Under the pieces are notes generated by a model that had not been told where the DNA came from, searched no databases, and saw only the letters and a list, made by a program, of their open reading frames with translations. A stretch of DNA of 13,227 nt from JADGOV01 sp040002735 (GTDB taxonomy: Bacteria; Actinomycetota; Actinomycetes; JADGOV01): the NCBI GenBank assembly GCA_040002735.1, contig JBDUDX010000032.1, positions 1 to 13,227 on the forward strand. The letters are read 5' to 3'. Made by a program: the position numbers and the translations under genes. Positions 6,657 to 13,227 of this stretch are shown here, piece by piece. Position 1 is the stretch's first letter, and each line of letters opens with the position of its first letter.

Positions 6657-8282
6657 TCACCCCATGTGCGGGTACCGGTACTCCGTCGCCGGCAGGTAGG
6701 TCTCCTTGATCGAGCGGGGCGACACCCAACGGAGCAGGTTGAGGATCGAGCCCGCCTTGTCATTGGTACCGCTGGCCCGTCCCCCGCCAAATGGCTGCTG
6801 GCCGACCACCGCGCCGGTCGGCTTGTCGTTGATGTAGAAGTTTCCCGCTGAGAATCGCAGGGTTTCCGCTGCTGTGACGATCGCTTCCCGCTCGGTTGCC
6901 AGAATCGACCCGGTCAGCGCGTACTTGGCAACGTCCGCCGCCTGCTGCACGACGGTGTCGTACTCGTCGTCGTCGTACACGAAAAGTCCCAGGATGGGAC
7001 CGAAGTACTCCTCAGTGAAGATGCCGTGCGTCGGGTCGGAGCCTTCCAGCACGGTGGGTCGGACGAAGAAACCTTCGGTGTCATCAGCGGTTCCGCCGGC
7101 GAGCACGGTGAGGGCCGGGTCGGACCGGGCGGCATCGAGAACCCCGGCGAGCCGATCGTAGGAGCGCTGGTCGATCACCGCGCCCAGAAAGTTTCCGAAG
7201 TTGGTGACGTCCCCCTGCGGCAATGCGTTGACCTCCTCGATCAGATCATCGCGGAGCCGACGCCACAACGACCGTGGGATGTAGGCGCGCGACGCCGCCG
7301 AGCACTTCTGTCCCTGGTACTCAAATGCCCCGCGCACCAACGCCACCCGCAGCGAGTCGAGGTCCGCCGAGGGGTGCGCGAGCACGAAGTTCTTGCCACC
7401 GGTCTCGCCCACTACCCGCGGGTAGCTGCGGTAGTGCTCGATGTTCTCCCCGATGGTCCGCCACAGGTGCTGGAACGTGGCGGTCGATCCGGTGAAATGG
7501 ACTCCGGCCAGCGCCGGATCGACCAGCGCCACCTCACTCACCGCCGACCCGACCCCGGTGACCATGTTGATCACTCCAGGCGGCAGGCCGGCGGCCGCCA
7601 GCAGTGCCATGGTGTGGTGGGCGGCGAACTGCTGCGTCGGCGACGGCTTCCACACCACCGTGTTGCCCATCAGCGCGGGTGCGGTGGGCAGGTTCCCGGC
7701 GATGGCGGTGAAGTTGAACGGTGTGATGGCCAGGACGAAGCCCTCCAACGGCCGGTGATCGAGCTGGTTCCAGACGCCGGGGGACGAGATCGGCTGATCG
7801 GTGAGGATGCGGCGGCCGAACTCGACGTTGAACCGCCAGAAGTCGATGAGCTCGCAGGCCGAGTCGATCTCCGCCTGGTAGCAGGTCTTGCTCTGGCCGA
7901 GCATGGTGGCCCCGTTGAGGGTGTCCCGCCACGGCCCGGCGAGCAGGTCCGCCGCCTTGAGCAGGATCGCCGCCCGGTCGTCGAAGGACATCGCCCGCCA
8001 ACCGGGCGCCGCCTCCTTGGCGGCCGCCACCGCCGCCGCGACGTCATCGGCGGTGGCTTCCCGCAGTGTGCCGAGCACCGAGGACCGATTGTGCGGCTGC
8101 ACCACCGGGATTTCTCCACCGCCGCCGAGGCGCCGCTCCCCCGCGACCGTCATCGGCAGGTCCACCGGAGCGGCGAGAAGCTCCTTGAGCCGTACCTTCA
8201 ACGACGCGCGCTCCGGACTGCCGGGGGCGTAGGTGCGGATGGGCTCATTGACCGGTTCCGGCACCCGGGTGACGGCATCCAT
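6657..8282 (-). CDS. pruA: L-glutamate gamma-semialdehyde (1-pyrroline-5-carboxylate) dehydrogenase
   Basis: This 541-residue aldehyde dehydrogenase oxidises L-glutamate gamma-semialdehyde to glutamate with NAD+, the second step of proline breakdown. The ALDH core shows ITPFNFTAIAGNLPTAPALMGN (186-207), the general-base motif GETGGKN (292-298, E293) and the nucleophile GQKCSAASR (324-332, C327). It also has the P5CDH-specific tail NFYINDKPTGAVVGQQPFGG. Length and motifs fit the single-function PruA of actinobacteria and Thermus/Deinococcus, not the fused PutA. The ATG at 8282-8280 has AAGGAG 4 nt upstream on the minus strand; a longer frame upstream lacks support and would overlap the promoter of the divergent NlpC gene. 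No proline dehydrogenase gene lies beside it. Confidence 0.95.
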   Translation of the reverse strand: MDAVTRVPEPVNEPIRTYAPGSPERASLKVRLKELLAAPVDLPMTVAGERRLGGGGEIPVVQPHNRSSVLGTLREATADDVAAAVAAAKEAAPGWRAMSFDDRAAILLKAADLLAGPWRDTLNGATMLGQSKTCYQAEIDSACELIDFWRFNVEFGRRILTDQPISSPGVWNQLDHRPLEGFVLAITPFNFTAIAGNLPTAPALMGNTVVWKPSPTQQFAAHHTMALLAAAGLPPGVINMVTGVGSAVSEVALVDPALAGVHFTGSTATFQHLWRTIGENIEHYRSYPRVVGETGGKNFVLAHPSADLDSLRVALVRGAFEYQGQKCSAASRAYIPRSLWRRLRDDLIEEVNALPQGDVTNFGNFLGAVIDQRSYDRLAGVLDAARSDPALTVLAGGTADDTEGFFVRPTVLEGSDPTHGIFTEEYFGPILGLFVYDDDEYDTVVQQAADVAKYALTGSILATEREAIVTAAETLRFSAGNFYINDKPTGAVVGQQPFGGGRASGTNDKAGSILNLLRWVSPRSIKETYLPATEYRYPHMG

Positions 8283-8420
8283 CAGACTCCTTCGTGAAGC
8301 TGGCAAGCGATCGGTTCCCGACAGCTGTGCTCGGCCATTCCCCAGCCGGACTTTCGACCCGGTGCGCGGCCTGGCTCTAACGTATGTTGGCGGCAGGCAA
8401 CGTACCCGGGGGAGCGGTTG
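8283..8420. promoter_or_regulatory. Divergent intergenic region (pruA / NlpC-P60)
   Basis: These 138 bases must carry the promoters of two divergent genes. On the plus strand TTCGAC (8353-8358), 17 nt, then TCTAAC (8376-8381) is a weak promoter candidate for the NlpC/P60 gene. The ribosome site GGGGGAG lies at 8408-8414. Some actinobacterial NlpC/P60 and Rpf genes are preceded by a c-di-AMP (ydaO-type) riboswitch; I looked for its conserved core and did not see it. The region is in any case rather short for such a switch plus promoter. Confidence 0.3.
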
Positions 8421-9581
8421 GTGAGACGTAGTACGGCGAAGGCGACGCACGCCTTGATCGGCGCGTTGCTGCTGCCGGTACTCGCGGCCGCACCCGCTGC
8501 TGCCGCGACGTCAGTGCCGGCTCCGAGCGCCGCGAGCGCGCAGCCCCGTGTCGCCGCATCTGCCGTCTCCCCCGAACTCGCAGCCGCTCGCAAGACTGCC
8601 GCCGCATTGCAGGCCAAGGTCGCCGCGTTGGAGGTGGCGACGGAGTTGGCGGTGGAGCACTACAACGAGGTGATGGCCGACCTCAAGGTCGCCCGGGTGC
8701 GGCATGCCGCGGCGACGCGGACGTGGCAAGCAGCTCGGGCGAGCCAGATCCGAGCCGACCGGATCGCGGATCAGCGGCTACGCGACACCTACATCTCCGG
8801 TGGGCCGCCCGGTCTGCTCGACCTGACGATCGGCACACCACCGGGAATGGACCCGTTCCACTCCTTCGACGACGCCCGCTTCTTCCTCGCCGGGGACCGC
8901 CAACGTTTCGCCGCCGCCGCGGCCGCTGCGGCCACCGCTGCCGCGGCCGAGCGCGTCCAAGCTGGCACGTTGGCCAGCCAGGAGCGGCTGACCCGGGAAG
9001 CGGCCGCCTCCAAGGCGGCAGTGCACCGCAAGCTGGCCGCCGAGCAGAAGCTGCTCGCCTCGGCCAGTGCGGAGGTCCGGGCGGTGCTCGCCGCCGAACA
9101 GCGCGCCGAGCAGCAGGCCGCCGCAGCACTCGCCGCAGTGGTCCAATCCGCACGGCGCAAGGCCGGGTCGGCGGGGGTCGCACTTTCCGCGACCACCGTG
9201 ACGCCCTTCTACAAGCGCGTACTGGCAGCCGCCGAAACCGAGCTGGGCAAGCCCTACCGCTGGGGCGCGACCGGCCCCGACTCCTTTGACTGCTCGGGGC
9301 TGGTCCAGGAGGTCTTCGCCACCGCCGGGGTGAGCCTGCCGCGGACCTCCCGCCAACAGTGGTACTCCGGGCCCCATCCCCGCACCGCAGACCTGCAACC
9401 GGGGGATCTGCTGTTCTGGGCCAACGGAAGCGACCCCGCGACGATCCACCATGTGGCGATCTACCTCGGTGCGGGCTACATGATCGCCGCGCCGCACACC
9501 GGGACCGTGGTGCAGGTCCAGCCGGTCTACGACCAGGGCTACTTCGACGCAACTCGGGTATCGGCACCCACCGGCCGGTGA
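8421..9581 (+). CDS. Secreted NlpC/P60 peptidoglycan hydrolase with coiled-coil N-terminus
   Basis: This 386-residue exported cell-wall peptidase is of the RipA/C40 type. Residues 1-29 form a signal peptide (MRRSTAKATHALIGALLLP, ending near AAPAAAA). Residues about 50-125 and 150-250 are Ala-, Glu- and Arg-rich, likely coiled coils that inhibit or position the enzyme, with a run of mostly Ala at about 164-176. The C-terminal NlpC/P60 domain (about 264-386) has the catalytic C291 in DSFDCSGLV, His 344 in IHHVAIYLG and a third polar residue at H359 (APHTG). The family cuts D-Glu-mDAP bonds in peptide stems. A GTG at 8421 is 6 nt after GGGGGAG; the TTG just before it is only 3 nt away and so less likely. 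The gene converges on DUF6912 with a 2-nt gap. Confidence 0.92.
   Translation: MRRSTAKATHALIGALLLPVLAAAPAAAATSVPAPSAASAQPRVAASAVSPELAAARKTAAALQAKVAALEVATELAVEHYNEVMADLKVARVRHAAATRTWQAARASQIRADRIADQRLRDTYISGGPPGLLDLTIGTPPGMDPFHSFDDARFFLAGDRQRFAAAAAAAATAAAAERVQAGTLASQERLTREAAASKAAVHRKLAAEQKLLASASAEVRAVLAAEQRAEQQAAAALAAVVQSARRKAGSAGVALSATTVTPFYKRVLAAAETELGKPYRWGATGPDSFDCSGLVQEVFATAGVSLPRTSRQQWYSGPHPRTADLQPGDLLFWANGSDPATIHHVAIYLGAGYMIAAPHTGTVVQVQPVYDQGYFDATRVSAPTGR
9569..9580. repeat. 12-bp palindrome at convergent gene ends
   Basis: CACCGGCCGGTG is a perfect palindrome spanning the last codons and stop of the NlpC/P60 gene, just before the convergent DUF6912 stop. It might help end transcription in both directions, but it has no loop and no T-run, and chance is a real alternative in GC-rich DNA. 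Confidence 0.2.
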
Positions 9582-9583
9582 CG

Positions 9584-10030
9584 TCAGAGCAGCTCGGCGA
9601 TCTCCTGTCGGGCCCACCACTGCATCGGCAGGTTCGCCAGCCGCTCGGCGGCCGCGCTGTCACCGTTCGTCGCGGCGGCGACCAGCGCACCGGTACTGGG
9701 ATCGTCGGCATGCACCGCGGCCACGACGGCCAGCGCCACCGGGCGATCGACGATGACCTCACCGGGCCCGTGGTCGGTAGCTTCCCGCACCGTTGAGTCG
9801 GCCATGTCAGCGGATACCACGACCCGACGGCGCGGCGCCGACGGGTGAGCCCGGAGCAGCGCCAGCGATGCCTGCGCCGCCGCGGTGAACGCCGCGTACT
9901 CCCGTTCCTCCAGTTCGGAGGCATCCTCGGCTGACGTCTCCGATGCGGTCCACGCCGAAGCGGCCGGCAATTCTGCGGTGCTGAGCAACCGGCGGAGCAT
10001 CGTGACGGTCGCGGGCAGGTAGACCCGCAT
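9584..10030 (-). CDS. DUF6912 family protein
   Basis: This 148-residue soluble protein of unknown function is of a type widespread in actinobacteria. It starts MRVYLPATVTMLRRLL, has an acidic middle (31-43), a helical EYAAFTAAAQASLALLRAHP segment (44-63), then RRVVVSADM (68-76). It ends in MQWWARQEIAELL, the family's hallmark C-terminus. No signal peptide or membrane helix is visible. The ATG at 10030 is 1 nt past the stop of the patatin-like gene, so it is the last gene of the WS/DGAT-patatin unit. Its function there is unknown. The family name is given from memory of its two conserved ends. Confidence 0.78.
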   Translation of the reverse strand: MRVYLPATVTMLRRLLSTAELPAASAWTASETSAEDASELEEREYAAFTAAAQASLALLRAHPSAPRRRVVVSADMADSTVREATDHGPGEVIVDRPVALAVVAAVHADDPSTGALVAAATNGDSAAAERLANLPMQWWARQEIAELL

Positions 10031-10031
10031 G

Positions 10032-11039
10032 TCAGCCGGCAGCCAGCCAGTCTGGGCGCTCGGCGAGCGCCGCAGCGGTGGTACGCAGAGAGGTTTCCAG
10101 CACCCGCTCCCGTCGCCGCGGGTCCATCAGGTTGGAACCGATCGCGAGCAGGTCCTTCCGCCCGGGCGCCAGGATGGTGACCTCGGTGCCACCGCGCCGT
10201 ACCTTCTCGACCTCGTGCAGCAGCCGACGGCTAGTCGCTCGGCGGATGGTTCGCTCGATGCGGGCCGGCATAGAGGTCGGCATGTCGTACTCGAAGGAGG
10301 CCATCGGGGCGAGCACGATCACCTCGTCCAGGCCGCGGTGCGCCAACAGGTCGACCGAGGTGGCGGAGCAGGTTCCGCCGTCGACGTAGCGCCGGCCGCC
10401 GACCGACACCGGCGCGTACCAGCCGGGGATGGCGCAGGACGCCATTACGGCCTCGGACAGCCCGGCCGGTGGGGAGCCGGGACGACCGAACGGAACTCGC
10501 TTGCCGGTGTCGTAATCCATCGCCACGATCCAGGTGGCCGGGTGCGGTACCCACTCCCCGGCCGGTACGAAGCCCTCGACCATCCGCCCGATCGGGGCCA
10601 TCGACCCCCGTCCGCGCGGCAGCAGGGAGGACAGGGCGGCAGCCGGTGGATACCGCCAGGGATGCAGGGCCGCCCGCAGCGCGAGCCCGCGCGAGCCCAT
10701 CCGCAATTCCGGTCGCGGCGGCAGCGGGCCGCCGCTGTCGACCGCGGAGTCGTAGTCGATGACGGGTTTCCCTTCGGCCGGGACGCCGAGTTGGTGGCGG
10801 TAGATGGTGTCCAACGGGACGCCGGCACCGAGGAACGCCGCCATCACCGACCCAGCGGAGGTGCCGAGGAGCACGTCCGCCGATCCGGGCTCGAAACCTT
10901 CCGCCTCCCGCAGTGCCAGCAGGGCACCGACGGTCCAGGCGAAACCCAGTACGCCGCCGGCCCCGCAGACCACACCGCGCCGGGGCGCTCCGCGCGGCGA
11001 AAGTCGGGCGGTCGAAGCAACGGGTGCGGTGCGGCTCAC
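10032..11039 (-). CDS. Patatin-like phospholipase/acyl hydrolase 2
   Basis: This is a 335-residue patatin-family hydrolase, distinct in sequence from the one at 5620-6648. The oxyanion loop GAGGVLGFAWTVGAL lies at 26-40, the nucleophile elbow GTSAG at 59-63 (S61) and the catalytic Asp in VDGG at 219-222 (D220). ASCAIPGWYAPV (200-211) is the family's conserved strand. The dyad is complete. No signal peptide is visible, so it should be cytoplasmic or peripheral to the membrane. The GTG start shares bases with the WS/DGAT stop (GTGA), so translation is coupled to the synthase. This suggests that it acts on the same lipid pool, for example releasing fatty acids from triacylglycerol, wax ester or phospholipid (inference). 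Confidence 0.9.
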   Translation of the reverse strand: MSRTAPVASTARLSPRGAPRRGVVCGAGGVLGFAWTVGALLALREAEGFEPGSADVLLGTSAGSVMAAFLGAGVPLDTIYRHQLGVPAEGKPVIDYDSAVDSGGPLPPRPELRMGSRGLALRAALHPWRYPPAAALSSLLPRGRGSMAPIGRMVEGFVPAGEWVPHPATWIVAMDYDTGKRVPFGRPGSPPAGLSEAVMASCAIPGWYAPVSVGGRRYVDGGTCSATSVDLLAHRGLDEVIVLAPMASFEYDMPTSMPARIERTIRRATSRRLLHEVEKVRRGGTEVTILAPGRKDLLAIGSNLMDPRRRERVLETSLRTTAAALAERPDWLAAG

Positions 11040-12424
11040 CGTACGCTCCGTACCAGCTCGGCGAGAGACTCCACCAGCAGTCCCCCCATCACATCGACAT
11101 CGGCCATCGCGTCCCGGTCGGCAAGCAGCCCGTAATACACCCCGCCGTTGTAGGAGGTGAGCCCGATGCTCACCGCCTGACCCTTGGCCAGCGGCACCAC
11201 CGGATAGACCTGCAGCATCTGCGCGCCGGCCGCGTACAGCGGGAACTGCGGCCCGGGCACGTTGGTCACCACGATGTTGAACAGCCTCCGGGACAGGCCC
11301 GAGGCCACCCGGGCACCGAGCGCATGCAGGGTGGGCGGCGCGAAGCCACCGATCGCCACCAGCGCATCGGCCGCCACCGACTGGCCGGACTCCTTGTGCA
11401 CGCCCATCGCATAGCTCACCTGGTGCAGCCGGACCACCGGATTCTCCTCGCCGATCGGTAGATCGACATAGAAGGAGGACACGTGGTTGCCGGCTTCCCC
11501 GGTACGTTCGTTCTTCACACTTACCGGCACCATGGCGCGAATCGTCGACCGGGGGTTCACCGGTTCGCCGCGAGTCAGCAGGAACTGACGCAACGCGCCG
11601 GTAACCGTGGCGAGTACCGCGTCGTTGACCGTGCCACCGTGGCTCTTACGGATCCGCTTGTAGTCATCGAGCTCGGTGTCCGCGGTCCCGAACCGGCGTT
11701 GCTCGCGGATGTCGGCGTTGAGCGGACTGTCCTTCGCCGGGTGCACCGCGGTACGGGCCATGTCCGCGAAGCCGAGCAGGGAGTGCGCCGCCTTCATCGG
11801 TAGCGCCCGGAGATCGGCGACCTGGGAGCGGGCGGCGTCGACGACAGCGGTCGGGCGACGGACGTAGTCCTTGACGGCGTCGCCGACCAGTGCCAGCGAG
11901 GAAGGCTCGGCTCGCGGTTGCCACGGCTGCACCGGGGTGGTTCGGGGCTCCGGCGTGGCATCCATGATGAGTTGACCGATGTCGACCGCCGCGAGACCGT
12001 CGACCATGGCGTGGTGCGTCTTGGTGAGGATCGCGAACCGGCCTTCGGACAGCCCCTCCACGATGTACATCTCCCACAACGGCCGGCTGCGGTCGAGATG
12101 GCGGGACTGCACCCGGGCAGCAAGTTCCCGCAGTTGGGCGTCGCTGCCCGGCTTGGGCAGTGCGGAACGACGGACATGGTAGGTGACGTCGAAGTCCGGG
12201 TCGTCGATCCACACCGGACTGGCCAGCCGGCCGGGAACCCAGCGGATCTTCTGTCGGAAGCGAGGCACGGCGGTGATGCGTTCCGTGATGAGCTGGCATA
12301 GTTGCTCGTACTGCACACCCTGCGGCGTATCGGCGTAGGTCTGCACGCTGCCGACATGCATCGGCGTGCTCGGCTCCTCCATGTAGAGAAACGACACGTC
12401 GAGCGGGCTCAGCCGGTCGGCCAT
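11036..12424 (-). CDS. WS/DGAT wax ester synthase/diacylglycerol acyltransferase
   Basis: This 462-residue acyltransferase of the WS/DGAT (Tgs) family joins acyl-CoA to diacylglycerol or a fatty alcohol to make storage lipid. The N-terminus ADRLSPLDVSFLYMEEPSTPMHVG is typical. PLWE lies at 115-118, the catalytic HHAMVDG (HHxxxDG) at 137-143, GTVNDAVLA at 264-272 and TNVPGP at 387-392. All known conserved blocks appear present and the length is normal. The ATG at 12424-12422 is chosen because the family begins at this Met; AAGGTG lies about 8 nt before it on the minus strand. It is followed by the coupled patatin-like and DUF6912 genes. Neutral-lipid storage is common in actinomycetes under nitrogen limitation or dormancy. 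Confidence 0.94.
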   Translation of the reverse strand: MADRLSPLDVSFLYMEEPSTPMHVGSVQTYADTPQGVQYEQLCQLITERITAVPRFRQKIRWVPGRLASPVWIDDPDFDVTYHVRRSALPKPGSDAQLRELAARVQSRHLDRSRPLWEMYIVEGLSEGRFAILTKTHHAMVDGLAAVDIGQLIMDATPEPRTTPVQPWQPRAEPSSLALVGDAVKDYVRRPTAVVDAARSQVADLRALPMKAAHSLLGFADMARTAVHPAKDSPLNADIREQRRFGTADTELDDYKRIRKSHGGTVNDAVLATVTGALRQFLLTRGEPVNPRSTIRAMVPVSVKNERTGEAGNHVSSFYVDLPIGEENPVVRLHQVSYAMGVHKESGQSVAADALVAIGGFAPPTLHALGARVASGLSRRLFNIVVTNVPGPQFPLYAAGAQMLQVYPVVPLAKGQAVSIGLTSYNGGVYYGLLADRDAMADVDVMGGLLVESLAELVRSVR

Positions 12425-12508
12425 GCGCGGCACACCTTTCTCAGGACAGCAGTACGTCCATCTTCCCACGGGTGCTCACTCGGGCTGCTAACAGATGCAA
12501 GCGTTCGG
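12425..12508. other. Short intergenic gap before WS/DGAT
   Basis: These 84 bases lie between two minus-strand genes. They hold the ribosome site of the WS/DGAT gene and could hold a promoter, but I see no convincing -35/-10 pair and no terminator hairpin. It is unclear whether the Cei-like gene upstream is in the same transcript. Confidence 0.3.
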
Positions 12509-13066
12509 TCAGCGGCAGGGCGCGGTGCTCGCCGGCCGCGGCCGGGGCAGCTTGGCCCTCTTGGTCGCGGCGAGCACTTCGGTGGGCGTCCGGAGCCGGC
12601 GGAAGGCGCCTCCGAGTACGAGGTCCACGCGCCGGGTCACCGTCCGATCAGCCACCAATACCGCGTCCGGTACCTGTAAGGCGGTGACCCGGGCCGCGAG
12701 CGCGTCTCGGGTGCCGTACCGGAGTTGACTCCGTCCCCGCAGCCGGGCGGCGTTGCCCACCCCGGCGATGCGAAAGCCGCGCTGGCGCAGCACGTCGGCG
12801 GTCTGCCCGGCGAGCCCACGATGCGAGGTGCCATTGAGCACCCGGACCGGAAGGGTGGCCACGGTCGATGCTGACGGCGAAGCGCTGGGACATGTCACTG
12901 CACGGCGTTGCGTCGGGGAGTGCATCAACCGCCAACCCCCCACCGCGATCCCGGCGAAGATCAGCAACGAGATGCCGGTGGCGGCGACCGCCCGCCAGGG
13001 AAGCTGCCGGGGCGGCTTCCCCTCGACCGCTGGGTGGCCGGGACCGAGGGTACTCACGGCGAGCAC
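12509..13066 (-). CDS. Cei-like membrane protein with LytR_C domain
   Basis: This 185-residue membrane-anchored protein has a basic N-terminus and one transmembrane helix at about 25-46 (WRAVAATGISLLIFAGIAV), then a Ser/Pro linker. A LytR_C domain follows at about 72-156, with VRVLNGTSHRGLAGQTAD (74-91), LRQRGFRI (93-100) and LRYGTRDALAA (115-125). Its layout matches mycobacterial Cei (Rv2700), an envelope-integrity protein: C59 in AVTCP just after the membrane, RVDLVLGGAF (146-155), and a terminal Cys (C184). The domain should lie outside the membrane. The start is uncertain between GTG at 13066 and GTG at 13057; neither has a strong ribosome site. Its upstream region is short because a likely mobile element begins near 13109. 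I am confident about the domain, less so about Cei orthology. Confidence 0.75.
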   Translation of the reverse strand: MLAVSTLGPGHPAVEGKPPRQLPWRAVAATGISLLIFAGIAVGGWRLMHSPTQRRAVTCPSASPSASTVATLPVRVLNGTSHRGLAGQTADVLRQRGFRIAGVGNAARLRGRSQLRYGTRDALAARVTALQVPDAVLVADRTVTRRVDLVLGGAFRRLRTPTEVLAATKRAKLPRPRPASTAPCR

Positions 13067-13108
13067 TCTAGGCGAGCAGCCAGAAAAGCAGTCCGGGCAA
13101 CCGCGGGC

Positions 13109-13227
13109 TAGTGGTCTGTCTGTGAAATAGGTGGCGTGTTAGCACGGAGCGTCTGCGATATAACCTGGTATTCTTTGGTTATGCCTGTTATGACTGCGCC
13201 GGCGTTGTCGTTGACCGCAAAGAAGCG
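13109..13227 (+). mobile_element. Left end of a probable insertion sequence (truncated by window)
   Basis: From the TA at 13109-13110 the sequence changes character. GTGGTCTGTCTGTGAAATAG and an AT-richer stretch (13155-13192) contrast with the GC-rich surroundings. A transposase-like frame opens at 13181. IS630/Tc1-type elements insert at TA and duplicate it, so the TA could be the junction. TATAAC at 13159-13164 is a possible -10 box without a clear -35. The other end and its inverted repeat lie beyond the window, so the boundary is a proposal. Confidence 0.45.
13181..13227 (+). CDS. N-terminus of a probable transposase (IS630-like), partial
   Basis: A frame starting at ATG 13181 reads MPVMTAPALSLTAKK and runs off the right edge. 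A second ATG lies at 13190. The pattern 'LxLTxxxR' shortly after a Pro/Ala-rich start resembles the first residues of actinobacterial IS630-family transposases, which lead into a helix-turn-helix domain. With fewer than 16 residues visible, other transposase families or an unrelated gene remain possible. No strong ribosome site precedes the ATG. Confidence 0.42.
   Translation, partial: MPVMTAPALSLTAKK

Noticed and set aside
7026..8297. Long plus-strand open frame antisense to pruA
   Set aside because: It is rich in Arg, Gly and His without any motif, while the minus strand encodes a full aldehyde dehydrogenase.
8283..8420. c-di-AMP riboswitch before the NlpC/P60 gene
   Set aside because: Such switches are known before this gene family in actinobacteria, but the conserved core is not visible and the gap is short.
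8909..8951. GCC/GCG-rich run as a tandem repeat
   Set aside because: It is a poly-Ala coding stretch in the coiled-coil part of the NlpC/P60 protein with no fixed repeat unit.
8683..9924. Minus-strand open frame antisense to the NlpC/P60 gene
   Set aside because: Arg/Pro-rich translation with no domain; the plus strand has a signal peptide and catalytic Cys/His motifs.
1..13227. tRNA, rRNA or CRISPR array
   Set aside because: No tRNA-like cloverleaf ends, rRNA-like conserved stretches or regularly spaced direct repeats were seen on either strand.

Overview
The window is high-GC, densely packed DNA from an actinomycete. The gene set points to an actinobacterium: a reduced Tad/Flp pilus locus of the Mycobacterium/Streptomyces type, a WS/DGAT acyltransferase, an NlpC/P60 hydrolase with a coiled-coil N-terminus, a Cei-like LytR_C membrane protein, and DUF3072 and DUF6912 proteins. 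Micromonosporales is my best guess at order level, but I cannot prove it from this sequence. Many genes overlap by 1-4 bases and several start with GTG.

Layout. (1) Positions 3-50 carry what looks like the last 15 codons of a plus-strand gene that enters from the left. (2) Positions 212-4797, minus strand, hold a seven-gene Tad secretion/pilus operon, in transcription order tadA ATPase, tadB, tadC, Flp-like peptide, TadE-like 1, TadE-like 2, TadG-like. All junctions except tadC/flp are overlapping or nearly so, which implies translational coupling. No tadZ/CpaE (ssd), secretin or prepilin peptidase gene is in the window. (3) Positions 4994-6648, plus strand, hold a short PaaI-type thioesterase whose C-terminal part looks frame-disturbed, a DUF3072 gene, and a patatin-like phospholipase whose start overlaps the DUF3072 gene. 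(4) Positions 6657-8282, minus strand, hold pruA (L-glutamate gamma-semialdehyde dehydrogenase) without an adjacent proline dehydrogenase. (5) Positions 8421-9581, plus strand, hold a secreted NlpC/P60 peptidoglycan hydrolase. (6) Positions 9584-13066, minus strand, hold a Cei-like LytR_C membrane protein, a WS/DGAT wax-ester/triacylglycerol synthase, a second patatin-like hydrolase and a DUF6912 gene. The last three are tightly coupled. (7) From about 13109 to the right edge, base composition shifts towards AT, and a plus-strand frame opens that looks like the N-terminus of a transposase, possibly IS630-like.

How the genes fit together. The Tad genes encode an inner-membrane motor and platform plus small pseudopilin-like membrane proteins. 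The WS/DGAT-patatin-DUF6912 unit couples an enzyme that makes neutral lipid with a putative acyl hydrolase, which suggests storage-lipid or membrane-lipid turnover. The NlpC/P60 and Cei-like proteins act at the cell envelope. I see no rRNA, tRNA, CRISPR array or obvious phage module. I see no clear defence system or other wholly new system. The most notable points are the reduced Tad locus, the two separate patatin operons, the thioesterase anomaly and the transposon edge just upstream of the Cei-like gene.
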